Assembly: GCF_020215645.1 (NCBI RefSeq)
Contig: NZ_CP084058.1
Coordinates: forward strand, 4,216,001-4,280,000
Length of the DNA stretch: 64,000 bases
Direction: 5' to 3'
Source of the DNA: Nonomuraea gerenzanensis
GTDB lineage: Bacteria; Actinomycetota; Actinomycetes; Streptosporangiales; Streptosporangiaceae
In this document: positions 36,599 through 44,261 of the stretch, piece after piece
Layout of the letters: every line of letters starts with the position of its first letter
How positions within the stretch are numbered: position 1 is the stretch's first letter
Program-made: the position numbers and the translations under genes
The notes under the pieces: generated by a model
Seen by the model: the letters and a program-made list of their open reading frames with translations, nothing else
Told to the model about the DNA's origin: nothing
Databases searched by the model: none

Positions 36599-37988
36599 GG
36601 CGCCTATTCTGCCGGATGATCTCCGCATACCAGAGCGCGCTGTCCTTCACCAGCCGTTCCTGGGTCTCGAAGTCCACGCGAACCAGGCCGAACCGCTTGC
36701 CGTAGCCCCACGCCCACTCGAAGTTGTCCATCAGTGACCAGGCGAAATACCCCTCCAGGGGCACGCCCGCGTCGATGGCCTCCTTGCAGGCGCCCAGGTG
36801 CGCCTCGACGTAGGCCAGCCGCTCCCGGTCGTGAATGCGGCCCTCGTCCAGCACGTCCTCGAAGGCCGCGCCGTTCTCGGAGACGACCATCGGGATCGGC
36901 GGGTACTCCCGCGCCACCCTGGTGAGGATCTCCACCAGGCCGCCCTCGTCGATCTCCCAGCCCATCGCGGTGACCGGCCGGCCGCCGTTGACGAACGAGA
37001 CGTGCTCGCTGCCCACCCACGGGGACCCCGAGTCCGTGGGGGCGGCCGCCGCCGACTGCGCGCCTCCCGGTGCTCCCGAGACCGTGAAGCGGCTGTAGTA
37101 GTTGACGAGCAGCACGTCGATGGGCGCGTTGATGGTCTTCATGTCGCCCGGCTCGATGAAGTCCTTGTCGAACGGCAGGTCCGCCAGCACGTCCTCCGGG
37201 TAGCGGCCCAGCAGCAGGGCGTCCAGGAAGAAGCGGTTCTGCAGGCCGTCGATGCGGCGGGCGGCGTCCAGGTCCCGCTCGCTGTCGGTCTCCGGGCTGA
37301 TGGCGTACAGGTTCACGCAGCCGCCGACTCTGCGCGCGTTCATCGCCTGCACGGCCAGGCCGTGAGCCAGGTTGAGGTGGTGCGCGCCCCTGATCGCGTT
37401 CTCCGGCTCGCGCCTGCCCGGGGCGTGCTCGCCCGAGGCGTAGCCGAGGAACGCGGCGCACCATGGCTCGTTGACCGTGCTGAAGGTGTGGACGTAGTCC
37501 TTGAGCGCGTCGTGGACGGCCGCCGCGTACTCCGCGAAGCGGTAGGCCGTGTCGCGGTTGGGCCAGCCGCCCTGGTCCTCCAGCGCCTGCGGCAGGTCCC
37601 AGTGGTAGAGGGTCAGCCACGGGTCGATGGCGTGCTGGCGCAGCTCGTCGCAGAGCCGCTTGTAGAAGTCCAGGCCCTTCTGGTTGACCGCGCCGGAGCC
37701 GGCCGGCTGGATCCGCGGCCAGGACACGGAGAACCGGTAGGCCGACAGGCCCAGGTCAGCCATGATGGCGACGTCGTCGCGGTAGCGGTGGTAGTGGTCG
37801 ATGGCCACGTCCGCGTTGTGCCCGTTGAGGATCCTGCCCGGCGTCGCGGTGAAGGTGTCCCAGATCGACGCGCCGCGCCCGTCCTCGGTGACGGCCCCTT
37901 CGATCTGGTACGCCGACGTCGCGGCCCCCCACGCGAAGCCCGCGGGGAAGCGCAGCTCGGTACGCGTCTGTTCTTCTTGTGTCGTCAC
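36579..37988 (-). CDS. bglC: GH1 beta-glucosidase (BglC-like)
   Basis: 469 aa from GTG 37988, overlapping the permease stop by 4 bp. The acid/base Glu is E174 in TFSTVNEPWC and the nucleophile is E371 in VVSENGAA. The N-terminal signature FAWGAATSAYQIEGA is typical of GH1. There is no signal peptide, so it acts in the cytoplasm on cello-oligosaccharides imported by CebEFG, releasing glucose. Confidence 0.95.
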   Translation of the reverse strand: MTTQEEQTRTELRFPAGFAWGAATSAYQIEGAVTEDGRGASIWDTFTATPGRILNGHNADVAIDHYHRYRDDVAIMADLGLSAYRFSVSWPRIQPAGSGAVNQKGLDFYKRLCDELRQHAIDPWLTLYHWDLPQALEDQGGWPNRDTAYRFAEYAAAVHDALKDYVHTFSTVNEPWCAAFLGYASGEHAPGRREPENAIRGAHHLNLAHGLAVQAMNARRVGGCVNLYAISPETDSERDLDAARRIDGLQNRFFLDALLLGRYPEDVLADLPFDKDFIEPGDMKTINAPIDVLLVNYYSRFTVSGAPGGAQSAAAAPTDSGSPWVGSEHVSFVNGGRPVTAMGWEIDEGGLVEILTRVAREYPPIPMVVSENGAAFEDVLDEGRIHDRERLAYVEAHLGACKEAIDAGVPLEGYFAWSLMDNFEWAWGYGKRFGLVRVDFETQERLVKDSALWYAEIIRQNRRHEPTDS

Positions 37989-38815
37989 GCCTTGACCGCA
38001 CCTTCCATGAGTCCGCCGACGATCTGACGGCCGAAGAGGACGAAAACCAGCACGAGCGGGATGATGGACAACGCCGTACCCGCGAAGATCAACGAGTACT
38101 CCGTGGAGAACCTCGCGTTGAGGCCGTTGATGGCGATCTGCACGGTCGGGTTCTCCTGGTTGAGCACGATCAGCGGCCACATGTAGTCGTTCCACATGAG
38201 CATGAACGTGTTGATGCCGAGCACCGCCATGCCGGGCCGCACGGCCGGCAGCACGACGTTCCACCAGATGCGCAGCGTGGCGGCGCCGTCCACCCGGGCG
38301 GCCTCGACCAGCTCCATCGGCACGGACTGCCGCGTGTACTGCGTCATGAGGAACACGCCGAACCCGTTGAGCAGGTACGGCAGGATGACCGCCTTGAGGG
38401 TGTTGGTCCACTCCAGGCTCACCATGAGCCGGTAGAGCGGCACCACGCCCATCTGCTGCAGCGGCACCGCCATCGTCAGCAGCACGAGCAGCAGCAGCGC
38501 GTTGCGGCCCTTGAAGTTCAGGTTCGCGAAGGCGAAGCCGGCCAGCGTGGAGATGAGGATGACGGAGACGGTGACGACGCTCGCCACGATGAACGAGTTC
38601 GTCAGGCCCAGCAGGAACTGGGCCTCGGGGTGGGTGAGCACCCGCACGATGTTGTCGCCCAGGTTCCCGCCGGGCAGGAACTTCGGCGGCGAGGCCACCG
38701 CGTCGGCGTTCGTCCGCGAGGCGATGACCAGCATCCAGTACAGCGGGAACGCCGAGACGAAGATCGCCAGCCCCAGCAGCACCCTGGTCAGGACGGTCGG
38801 TTTCCAGACGGTCAT
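37985..38815 (-). CDS. cebG: Cellobiose/cello-oligosaccharide ABC permease CebG
   Basis: 276 aa, six membrane spans, MalG-type. The EAA loop (ELVEAARVDGAATLRIWWNVVLP, key part EAARVDGA) contacts the shared ATPase, which is not encoded here and is usually a multi-operon MsiK. It overlaps cebF by 4 bp. Confidence 0.9.
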   Translation of the reverse strand: MTVWKPTVLTRVLLGLAIFVSAFPLYWMLVIASRTNADAVASPPKFLPGGNLGDNIVRVLTHPEAQFLLGLTNSFIVASVVTVSVILISTLAGFAFANLNFKGRNALLLLVLLTMAVPLQQMGVVPLYRLMVSLEWTNTLKAVILPYLLNGFGVFLMTQYTRQSVPMELVEAARVDGAATLRIWWNVVLPAVRPGMAVLGINTFMLMWNDYMWPLIVLNQENPTVQIAINGLNARFSTEYSLIFAGTALSIIPLVLVFVLFGRQIVGGLMEGAVKA

Positions 38816-39768
38816 CGTGTGCCCCCGATCCTGCGCACGAACAGGAAGTTGATCGCCGCTCCGATGAGGATCAGCAGGAACAGCAGCCAGGCGGCCGCGG
38901 AGGCGTAGCCGTAGTCGAACTCACGGAAGGCCTCCTTGTAGACGAACATGGCCACCGTCTGGAACTGGCCCTGCGAGCCGCCGTCGGGGTTGCCGTTGTA
39001 GAACGTCATCGGCTCGGAGAACAGCGTCAGGCCGCCGATCGTGGAGTTCAGCACCACGAAGATCATCGTCGGGCGCAGCATCGGCAGCGTGATCTGCCAG
39101 AACTGCCTGCGCCGCGAGGCGCCGTCGATGGAGGCCGCCTCGTACAGGTCCTTCGGGATCGTCTGCATGCCGGCCAGGAAGATGATCGCGTTGTAGCCGG
39201 TCCAGCGCCAGTCGACCATGGTGGCGATCGCGATCCACGACGGGATGCGCTCCGCCCGCCAGTTCGTGTTCTCGACCCCGACCAGGCCCAGCAGGTAGTT
39301 GACCAGACCCCAGTCACGGGCGAACAGCTGCGTGAACACCACCGCGACCGCGACCACCGACGTGACGAGCGGGAGCAGCACGCTCATCCGGATCGGCAGG
39401 CGGAAGCGCATGTGCTTGTTGAGCGCGTTGGCCAGGAACAGGGCCAGCAACATCTGGGGGACGGTGGCGATGACGAACATGGCCACCGTGTTCACCGTGG
39501 CGCGCCAGAAGTCGTCGTCACCCAGCAGCGCGGTGTAGTTCCCCAACCCGGCCCACTCCGTGGTCCCGGTCAGGTCGTAGTCGTAGAGCGAGTAGTAGAG
39601 CGTGAAGGCCAGCGGGAAGAGTCCGAAGGCGGCGAACAGGATGAAATACGGGGACACCAGGAAGTACGGCATCGCTTTGACGTCCAGTCGGGAACGCCAG
39701 CGGCGGCCGGGCGGGCGGTCACGGCGATGGGTGTTCCGTGACGCCCGTGGAAGGGTGTCGAGGCTCAT
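38812..39768 (-). CDS. cebF: Cellobiose/cello-oligosaccharide ABC permease CebF
   Basis: 318 aa, six membrane spans with a positively charged N-terminal tail, MalF-type. The EAA loop reads DLYEAASIDGASRRRQFWQI (key part EAASIDGA). It lies 57 bp downstream of cebE. It forms the membrane channel with CebG. Confidence 0.9.
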   Translation of the reverse strand: MSLDTLPRASRNTHRRDRPPGRRWRSRLDVKAMPYFLVSPYFILFAAFGLFPLAFTLYYSLYDYDLTGTTEWAGLGNYTALLGDDDFWRATVNTVAMFVIATVPQMLLALFLANALNKHMRFRLPIRMSVLLPLVTSVVAVAVVFTQLFARDWGLVNYLLGLVGVENTNWRAERIPSWIAIATMVDWRWTGYNAIIFLAGMQTIPKDLYEAASIDGASRRRQFWQITLPMLRPTMIFVVLNSTIGGLTLFSEPMTFYNGNPDGGSQGQFQTVAMFVYKEAFREFDYGYASAAAWLLFLLILIGAAINFLFVRRIGGTR

Positions 39769-39825
39769 AACAGACCTTTCGGCGGCAACATGCCCGGCCC
39801 GCGGCTGGCGGGCCGGGCGGGATGA

Positions 39826-41163
39826 TCAGCCCGCGGCCTTCACCGCGTCGTCGACCAGCTGCTGCCAGGCCTTGTCGTAGGGGACGGAGCCGTCGTCCAT
39901 GCCCTGGATGACCGACTCGACGGCGTTCTTGACCTGGGCGTGCTTCACACCCAGGAAGACCGGCTGGAGGCTCGCCGCCGACTTGGCGAAGATCTCACCG
40001 ATGGGGGCGTCGTTGAAGAACTCGTTCTTCGCGCCCTGCACCGCCGGGTCCTGCTGCGCCTTGGTGTTGCTCGGCATGTTGCCGAAGTCGGTGAAGATGC
40101 TCGCCTCGGTCTGCGCCTGCGTCAGGTAGTCGGCGACCATGGCCGCTTCCTTCGGGTGCTTGGACTGCTTGGGCACGGCCAGCCAGGAGCCGCCCCAGTT
40201 GCCGCCGCCGCCGGGCACCGCGGCCACGTCCCACTTGCCCTTGCCGTCGTCGCCGGCGTTGCCGCTGACCACGCCGAGCATCCAGGACGGGCAGCCGACC
40301 GTGGCGAACGAGCCCTTCTGGGTGCCCGTCGCCCACTCGTCGGTGAAGTTGCGCAGCTTGGCGGTCATGCCCTGCTGGCTCATCTTCATCGCGAAGTCGA
40401 AGGCCGTCTTCACCGCCGGGTTCTTGTCGACGATGAGGTTGTTGCTGGTGTCGAAGTAGCTGACGTTGCCGTTCTTGGCCGCCTCCTGGTAGAGGACGAC
40501 CTGGTACAGCGTGTTGGTGCCGTCAGCCCACTTGGTGTCCTTGACCTTGGCCTGGAACTTCTTGCCCACGTTCATGAACTCGTCCCAGGACGGCCACAGG
40601 GCGCTGACCTCGTCGCGGTTGGAGGGCAGGCCGGCCTTCTCGAACAGGTCCTTGCGGTAGCACAGGCTCATGCCGCCGATGTCGGTGCCCAGGGCGAAGA
40701 TCTTGCCGTCGGCGGCGACACCGTTCTCCCACTTCCACGCGGGGAAGTCGGCCTTGCGCGACTCCAGGCCGTACTCCTTCAGGTCGGCCCACCACTCGGT
40801 ACGGGCCTTGGCCAGACCCATGCCGCCCTCGTCGATGCCGACGACGTCGCCCGCGCCGGAGCCCGAGGTCAGCCACTGGATCATCTGCGGCCAGTACTGC
40901 TGCTCGAACTGGTCGGTCAGGTTCTCGTGCTTGATCTGGATGTCCTTGTGCTCGGCGTTCCACTTGGCGATGGCGTTCTTGTAGCCGAAGTTCTCGCCGC
41001 CGCCGAACGTCTGGACCCGGATCGTGACCGGCTGGGCGGCCGCCGACGAGGCGGGAGCGCTGGACTCCGGAGTGCCGCCGGAACCGCAGGACGTGACGGT
41101 AAGCGCCACCGCGGCCAAGGCCGAAGCCGCGGCAAGACCGCCGCGACGCTTGCTGATCATCAT
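39826..41163 (-). CDS. cebE: Cellobiose/cello-oligosaccharide-binding lipoprotein CebE
   Basis: 445 aa from ATG 41163, with GAAGGGG six bases upstream. A lipoprotein signal ends at C26 (LTVTSC), then an Ala/Ser tether and a group 1 solute-binding domain (ENLTDQFEQQYWPQMIQW, GGSWLAVPKQSKHP). Assignment to cello-oligosaccharides rests on the CebR boxes, the GH1 enzyme and gene order, not on the binding protein itself. It is the first gene of the operon. Confidence 0.88.
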   Translation of the reverse strand: MMISKRRGGLAAASALAAVALTVTSCGSGGTPESSAPASSAAAQPVTIRVQTFGGGENFGYKNAIAKWNAEHKDIQIKHENLTDQFEQQYWPQMIQWLTSGSGAGDVVGIDEGGMGLAKARTEWWADLKEYGLESRKADFPAWKWENGVAADGKIFALGTDIGGMSLCYRKDLFEKAGLPSNRDEVSALWPSWDEFMNVGKKFQAKVKDTKWADGTNTLYQVVLYQEAAKNGNVSYFDTSNNLIVDKNPAVKTAFDFAMKMSQQGMTAKLRNFTDEWATGTQKGSFATVGCPSWMLGVVSGNAGDDGKGKWDVAAVPGGGGNWGGSWLAVPKQSKHPKEAAMVADYLTQAQTEASIFTDFGNMPSNTKAQQDPAVQGAKNEFFNDAPIGEIFAKSAASLQPVFLGVKHAQVKNAVESVIQGMDDGSVPYDKAWQQLVDDAVKAAG

Positions 41164-41233
41164 GCTGGACCCCTTCTCGGGTGAATGTTGGGGGAGTGCA
41201 CCGCGGCACGCGCTCCGCCGCGGTGGGAGTCTT

Positions 41234-41247
41234 TGGGAGCGCTCCCA
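41234..41247. promoter_or_regulatory. CebR box, proximal (perfect 14-bp palindrome)
   Basis: TGGGAGCGCTCCCA is identical to the known CebR operator. It is 70 bp upstream of the cebE start and just downstream of a TTGACG hexamer (minus strand, 41275-41280), so repression would block the promoter. Confidence 0.92.
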
Positions 41248-41363
41248 CAAAGGGTGCACTCAGCGGGTGTGCACGTCAATCCCGCGAAACGTAACCGTTA
41301 CCAATGGTGCAGTTTGGACTCCAGAAACTGCTTTTTTTGGCATAAAGAGCCCAAAGAGCCGAT

Positions 41364-41377
41364 TGGGAGCGCTCCCA
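41364..41377. promoter_or_regulatory. CebR box, distal (second perfect copy)
   Basis: A second identical TGGGAGCGCTCCCA lies 130 bp from the first, with nothing coding between them. The spacing would allow looping by a LacI-type tetramer or control of both directions. Between the boxes, GTAACCGTTAC (41291-41301) is another perfect small palindrome of unknown ligand. Confidence 0.9.
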
Positions 41378-41479
41378 CCTCAAGAGGCATGTTTCGTGTC
41401 ACATCCCGGGCATGTCACCCCCGACCACCGCCCTTTTCAGCCGGTCACGGTGGTCGGTCACCGGCTGTGAGGGGGTAGC

Positions 41480-42103
41480 GTGGGCGCGGTGGACGTGTTC
41501 CTCTCCTGGCTCGGGGGCGCCCGGGTGCCCAGACTCGACCTTGAGGACACCATCGAGGAGATCCTCGGCTCGAGGGGTGAGGTGACGGGCGGGGGCAGCG
41601 GCGAGATCGGCGAGCACATCGACATCGAGATCTTCACCGCCGGCGCCGCCGCCGCCTCCCCCGAAGCCGCGGGCGCCGACGCAGAGGGGCTGCTGGCACG
41701 GATCGCCGCGGCGCTCGCGGGCGCGGTCCCGGCCAACGCCTCCTACTGCGTGGCCGGCGATGACGGGCGCCACCTGCTACGGGAGCTGCTGCCCGGATAC
41801 GAGCAGCCGTCCGAGCAGCTGCGCGCGGCGGCCGACGGCATCTGTGCCGGGTTCGACCAAGCCCTCAAGGCGGCCTCCGACGGCCACCCGCCGTTCGCGT
41901 GCCACTCGGGCATGGTCGACGGCACCACGGTGATCACCCACCTCGTCGGCCGCCTGGCGGTGGCGGAGGCACGCGAGCGGGTCAGAACCTGGGCGGACGG
42001 CGCGGCCACCACGCTGATCAGGCAGCCGCTCAACCTCGTCGGAGCCACGGCCTGGGAGGCCCACTACAACGGCGTGCCGATCGTCCGGATCCCCACCACC
42101 TAG
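41480..42103 (+). CDS. Hypothetical 207-aa protein
   Basis: It starts at GTG 41480 (GTG 41489 also possible) after a GAGGGGG stretch. I recognise no family. It is acidic, with no signal peptide or membrane span; residues ~45-70 are an Ala-rich helix and the C-terminal half (ACHSGMVDGTTVITHLVGRLAVAEAR) is well conserved in style. It converges on the ECF42 gene, with stop codons overlapping by 3 bp. Its closeness to the distal CebR box may be coincidental. Confidence 0.65.
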   Translation: MGAVDVFLSWLGGARVPRLDLEDTIEEILGSRGEVTGGGSGEIGEHIDIEIFTAGAAAASPEAAGADAEGLLARIAAALAGAVPANASYCVAGDDGRHLLRELLPGYEQPSEQLRAAADGICAGFDQALKAASDGHPPFACHSGMVDGTTVITHLVGRLAVAEARERVRTWADGAATTLIRQPLNLVGATAWEAHYNGVPIVRIPTT

Positions 42104-43350
42104 CCTCCATCACCCCGGCAGGCGGCCGCGCGCTCCTGCAGCAGCGCACGCTCGCGGGTGTTGCGCGTCATCCCCGCCGCCCGCTCGAACTCCCCCCGCG
42201 CCTCCTCCGCCCGCCCCAGCTTGACCAGCAGGTCCCCCCGTACGCTCGGCAGCAGGTGGTAGTCCTTGAGCGACGGCTCGTCCACGATCTGATCCAGCAG
42301 CTCCAGCCCCGCCACCGGCCCGTACGCCATCGACAGGGCCACGGCCCGGTTGAGCTCCACGACGGGGGAGCGCGACATCCGCGCCAGCGCCTCGTACAGC
42401 GCGGCGATCCGTGCCCAGTCGGTGTCCTCCGCAGCGAGCGCGCGGGCGTGGCAGGCGGCGATCGCGGCCTGCAGCGTGTACGGCCCCGGCGCGTCCGACA
42501 GCTCCTCGGCGCGGTCGAGCGCGGCCAGGCCGCGGCCGATGAGCAGGCGGTCCCAGCGGGCCCTGTTCTGCTCCAGCAGCAGGATCGGCTCGCCGGACGG
42601 CCCCACCCGGGCGGCCGAGCGCGACGCCTGGATCTCCATCAGCGCGACCAGGCCGTGCACCTCGGGCTCGCGCGGCATCAGCCCGGCCAGCACGCGGCCC
42701 AGCCGCAGCGCGTCCTCGCACAACCCCGGGCGCATCCAGTCGTCGCCCGCCGTGGCGGAGTAGCCCTCGTTGAAGATCAGGTAGATGACCTCCAGCACCG
42801 ACGACAGGCGCCCCGCCAGCTCCGCGCCCTGCGGCACCTCGAACGGGACCCGCTTGTCGGCCAGCGTGCGCTTGGCCCGCACGATCCGCTGCGCCACGGT
42901 GGGCTCCGGGACCAGGAACGCCCGCGCGATCTCGTCGGTGGTCAGGCCGCCCAGCACGCGCAGCGTCAGCGCCACCCTGGCCTCCATCGACAGCGCCGGA
43001 TGGCAGGCCGTGAACACCAGCCGCAGCAGGTCGTCCTCGATCTCGTCGACCTCCGGCGGCTCCTCCTCCAGGTCGAGGCGGTGGCCCAGCTCGACGAGGT
43101 TGCGCTGGAGGCGTTCGTTCCTGCGGATGAGGTCGATGGCGCGGCGTTTGGAGACCGTCATCAGCCACGCGCCCGGATTGCGCGGCACGCCCGACTCCGG
43201 CCACTGCTCCAGGGCGGCGACCAGGGCGTCCTGCGCCAGTTCCTCGGCCAGGCCGATGTCGCGCACCAGCCCGGCGAGCCCGGCGATCAGCCGGGCCGCC
43301 TCGATCCGCCAGACCGCCTCGATGGCACGGTGGGTGTCTGCAGCCGTCAC
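42100..43350 (-). CDS. ECF42-family sigma factor with C-terminal TPR-like domain
   Basis: 416 aa. Sigma region 2 (AEELAQDALVAALEQWPESGVPRNPGAWLMTVSKRRAIDLIR, key parts EELAQDALVAALEQWP and NPGAWL) and region 4 (LGGLTTDEIARAFLVPEPTVAQRI) occupy the first ~190 residues. The remaining ~200 form a helical TPR-like extension with NEGYSA and RAVALSMAYGP motifs, characteristic of ECF42. In this group the extension is needed for activity and the adjacent DGPF gene is a target; no anti-sigma factor is involved. Confidence 0.92.
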   Translation of the reverse strand: MTAADTHRAIEAVWRIEAARLIAGLAGLVRDIGLAEELAQDALVAALEQWPESGVPRNPGAWLMTVSKRRAIDLIRRNERLQRNLVELGHRLDLEEEPPEVDEIEDDLLRLVFTACHPALSMEARVALTLRVLGGLTTDEIARAFLVPEPTVAQRIVRAKRTLADKRVPFEVPQGAELAGRLSSVLEVIYLIFNEGYSATAGDDWMRPGLCEDALRLGRVLAGLMPREPEVHGLVALMEIQASRSAARVGPSGEPILLLEQNRARWDRLLIGRGLAALDRAEELSDAPGPYTLQAAIAACHARALAAEDTDWARIAALYEALARMSRSPVVELNRAVALSMAYGPVAGLELLDQIVDEPSLKDYHLLPSVRGDLLVKLGRAEEARGEFERAAGMTRNTRERALLQERAAACRGDGG

Positions 43351-43544
43351 CGGGCCATGAGACCAGCCGGACGCCCACCACGCAAACCAAGCCCGCGCCG
43401 CGCCGCGCTCCCGGCACCTCGCCCCTCGCGCCGCGCTGCGCCCGGCGCCTGTGCCCGTGCCTCGCGGGCCCCGGGCTGCGCCGCGCCGGCGCGCCGCCGT
43501 CCGTCATGCGTCGTGTGGGCAGCGGCGCGCCGGCAGGGGCGCGG

Positions 43545-43985
43545 TCAGGCGCCGGTGTCGTCCACGCCGAGGCGCTCGCGCAGCGCCTCCTCGCGGGCGC
43601 GCTCGGCCGGCGGCAAGGAGTCGTCCGGGACGTCCGAGGCGTCGAAGACGCGCCACACGTCCAGCCCGACCCCCTCGGCCCCCGGCGGCACGGGCACCCG
43701 CAGGGCCCACTCGATGGCCTCCTCCCGCGACTTGACCTGGATCAGCCAGAACCCGGCGATCAGCTCCTTGGCCTCGGTGAAAGGCCCGTCGATCACGCTC
43801 GCCTTGCCGCCGCTGTAAGCGATCTGCGCACCGTACGAGCTGGAGTACAGCCCCTCGGCCGCCAGCAGCACCCCGGCCTTGGTCAGCTCCTCGTTGTAGG
43901 CGTGCATGTCGTCGACCAGCTCCTGGCTGGGCAGCGCCCCGGCCTCGGTCTCGGCGCTGGCCTTGCCCACGATCATGAACTTCAT
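43545..43985 (-). CDS. DGPF/YCII-domain protein, partner of ECF42
   Basis: 146 aa from ATG 43985, preceded by AAGGAG. It contains the DGPF motif in ASVIDGPFTEAKELIAGFWLIQ (key part VIDGPFTEAKE) and the YCII-like fold starting MKFMIVGKAS. In Streptomyces such genes are transcribed under the cognate ECF42 sigma factor, which here is encoded 194 bp downstream on the same strand. Their enzymatic function is unknown. The intervening 194 bp is very GC-rich and holds no gene. Confidence 0.9.
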   Translation of the reverse strand: MKFMIVGKASAETEAGALPSQELVDDMHAYNEELTKAGVLLAAEGLYSSSYGAQIAYSGGKASVIDGPFTEAKELIAGFWLIQVKSREEAIEWALRVPVPPGAEGVGLDVWRVFDASDVPDDSLPPAERAREEALRERLGVDDTGA

Positions 43986-44261
43986 CGGTGTCTCCTTCGG
44001 GATTCGTACCGGCTCACCGACGCGTCGAACGGCTGCGGTGGGAATCGACACGGCTTGTGCACATTCTCGCCCGGGTGCGCCCTGGCCGGCCCGGGTCGTG
44101 GAGGTGGACCCGCCCGGTCACCCCGTCCGCCCGGCAGGTCCGACTTGTGGACCTCGGGGGTCAGGTTGCGCCCGCGTCGTTGATCGCGCCGCCGCCGCGC
44201 GCGGTACTGGCGGGGTGGCCCGCACGCCCAGTTCTTCTGCACCCCTCAGTGAAAGGAGCGC

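Noticed and set aside
43351..43544. A small gene between ECF42 and DGPF
   Set aside because: The 194 bp are almost entirely G and C, with Arg/Ala/Pro-only frames and no ribosome site.
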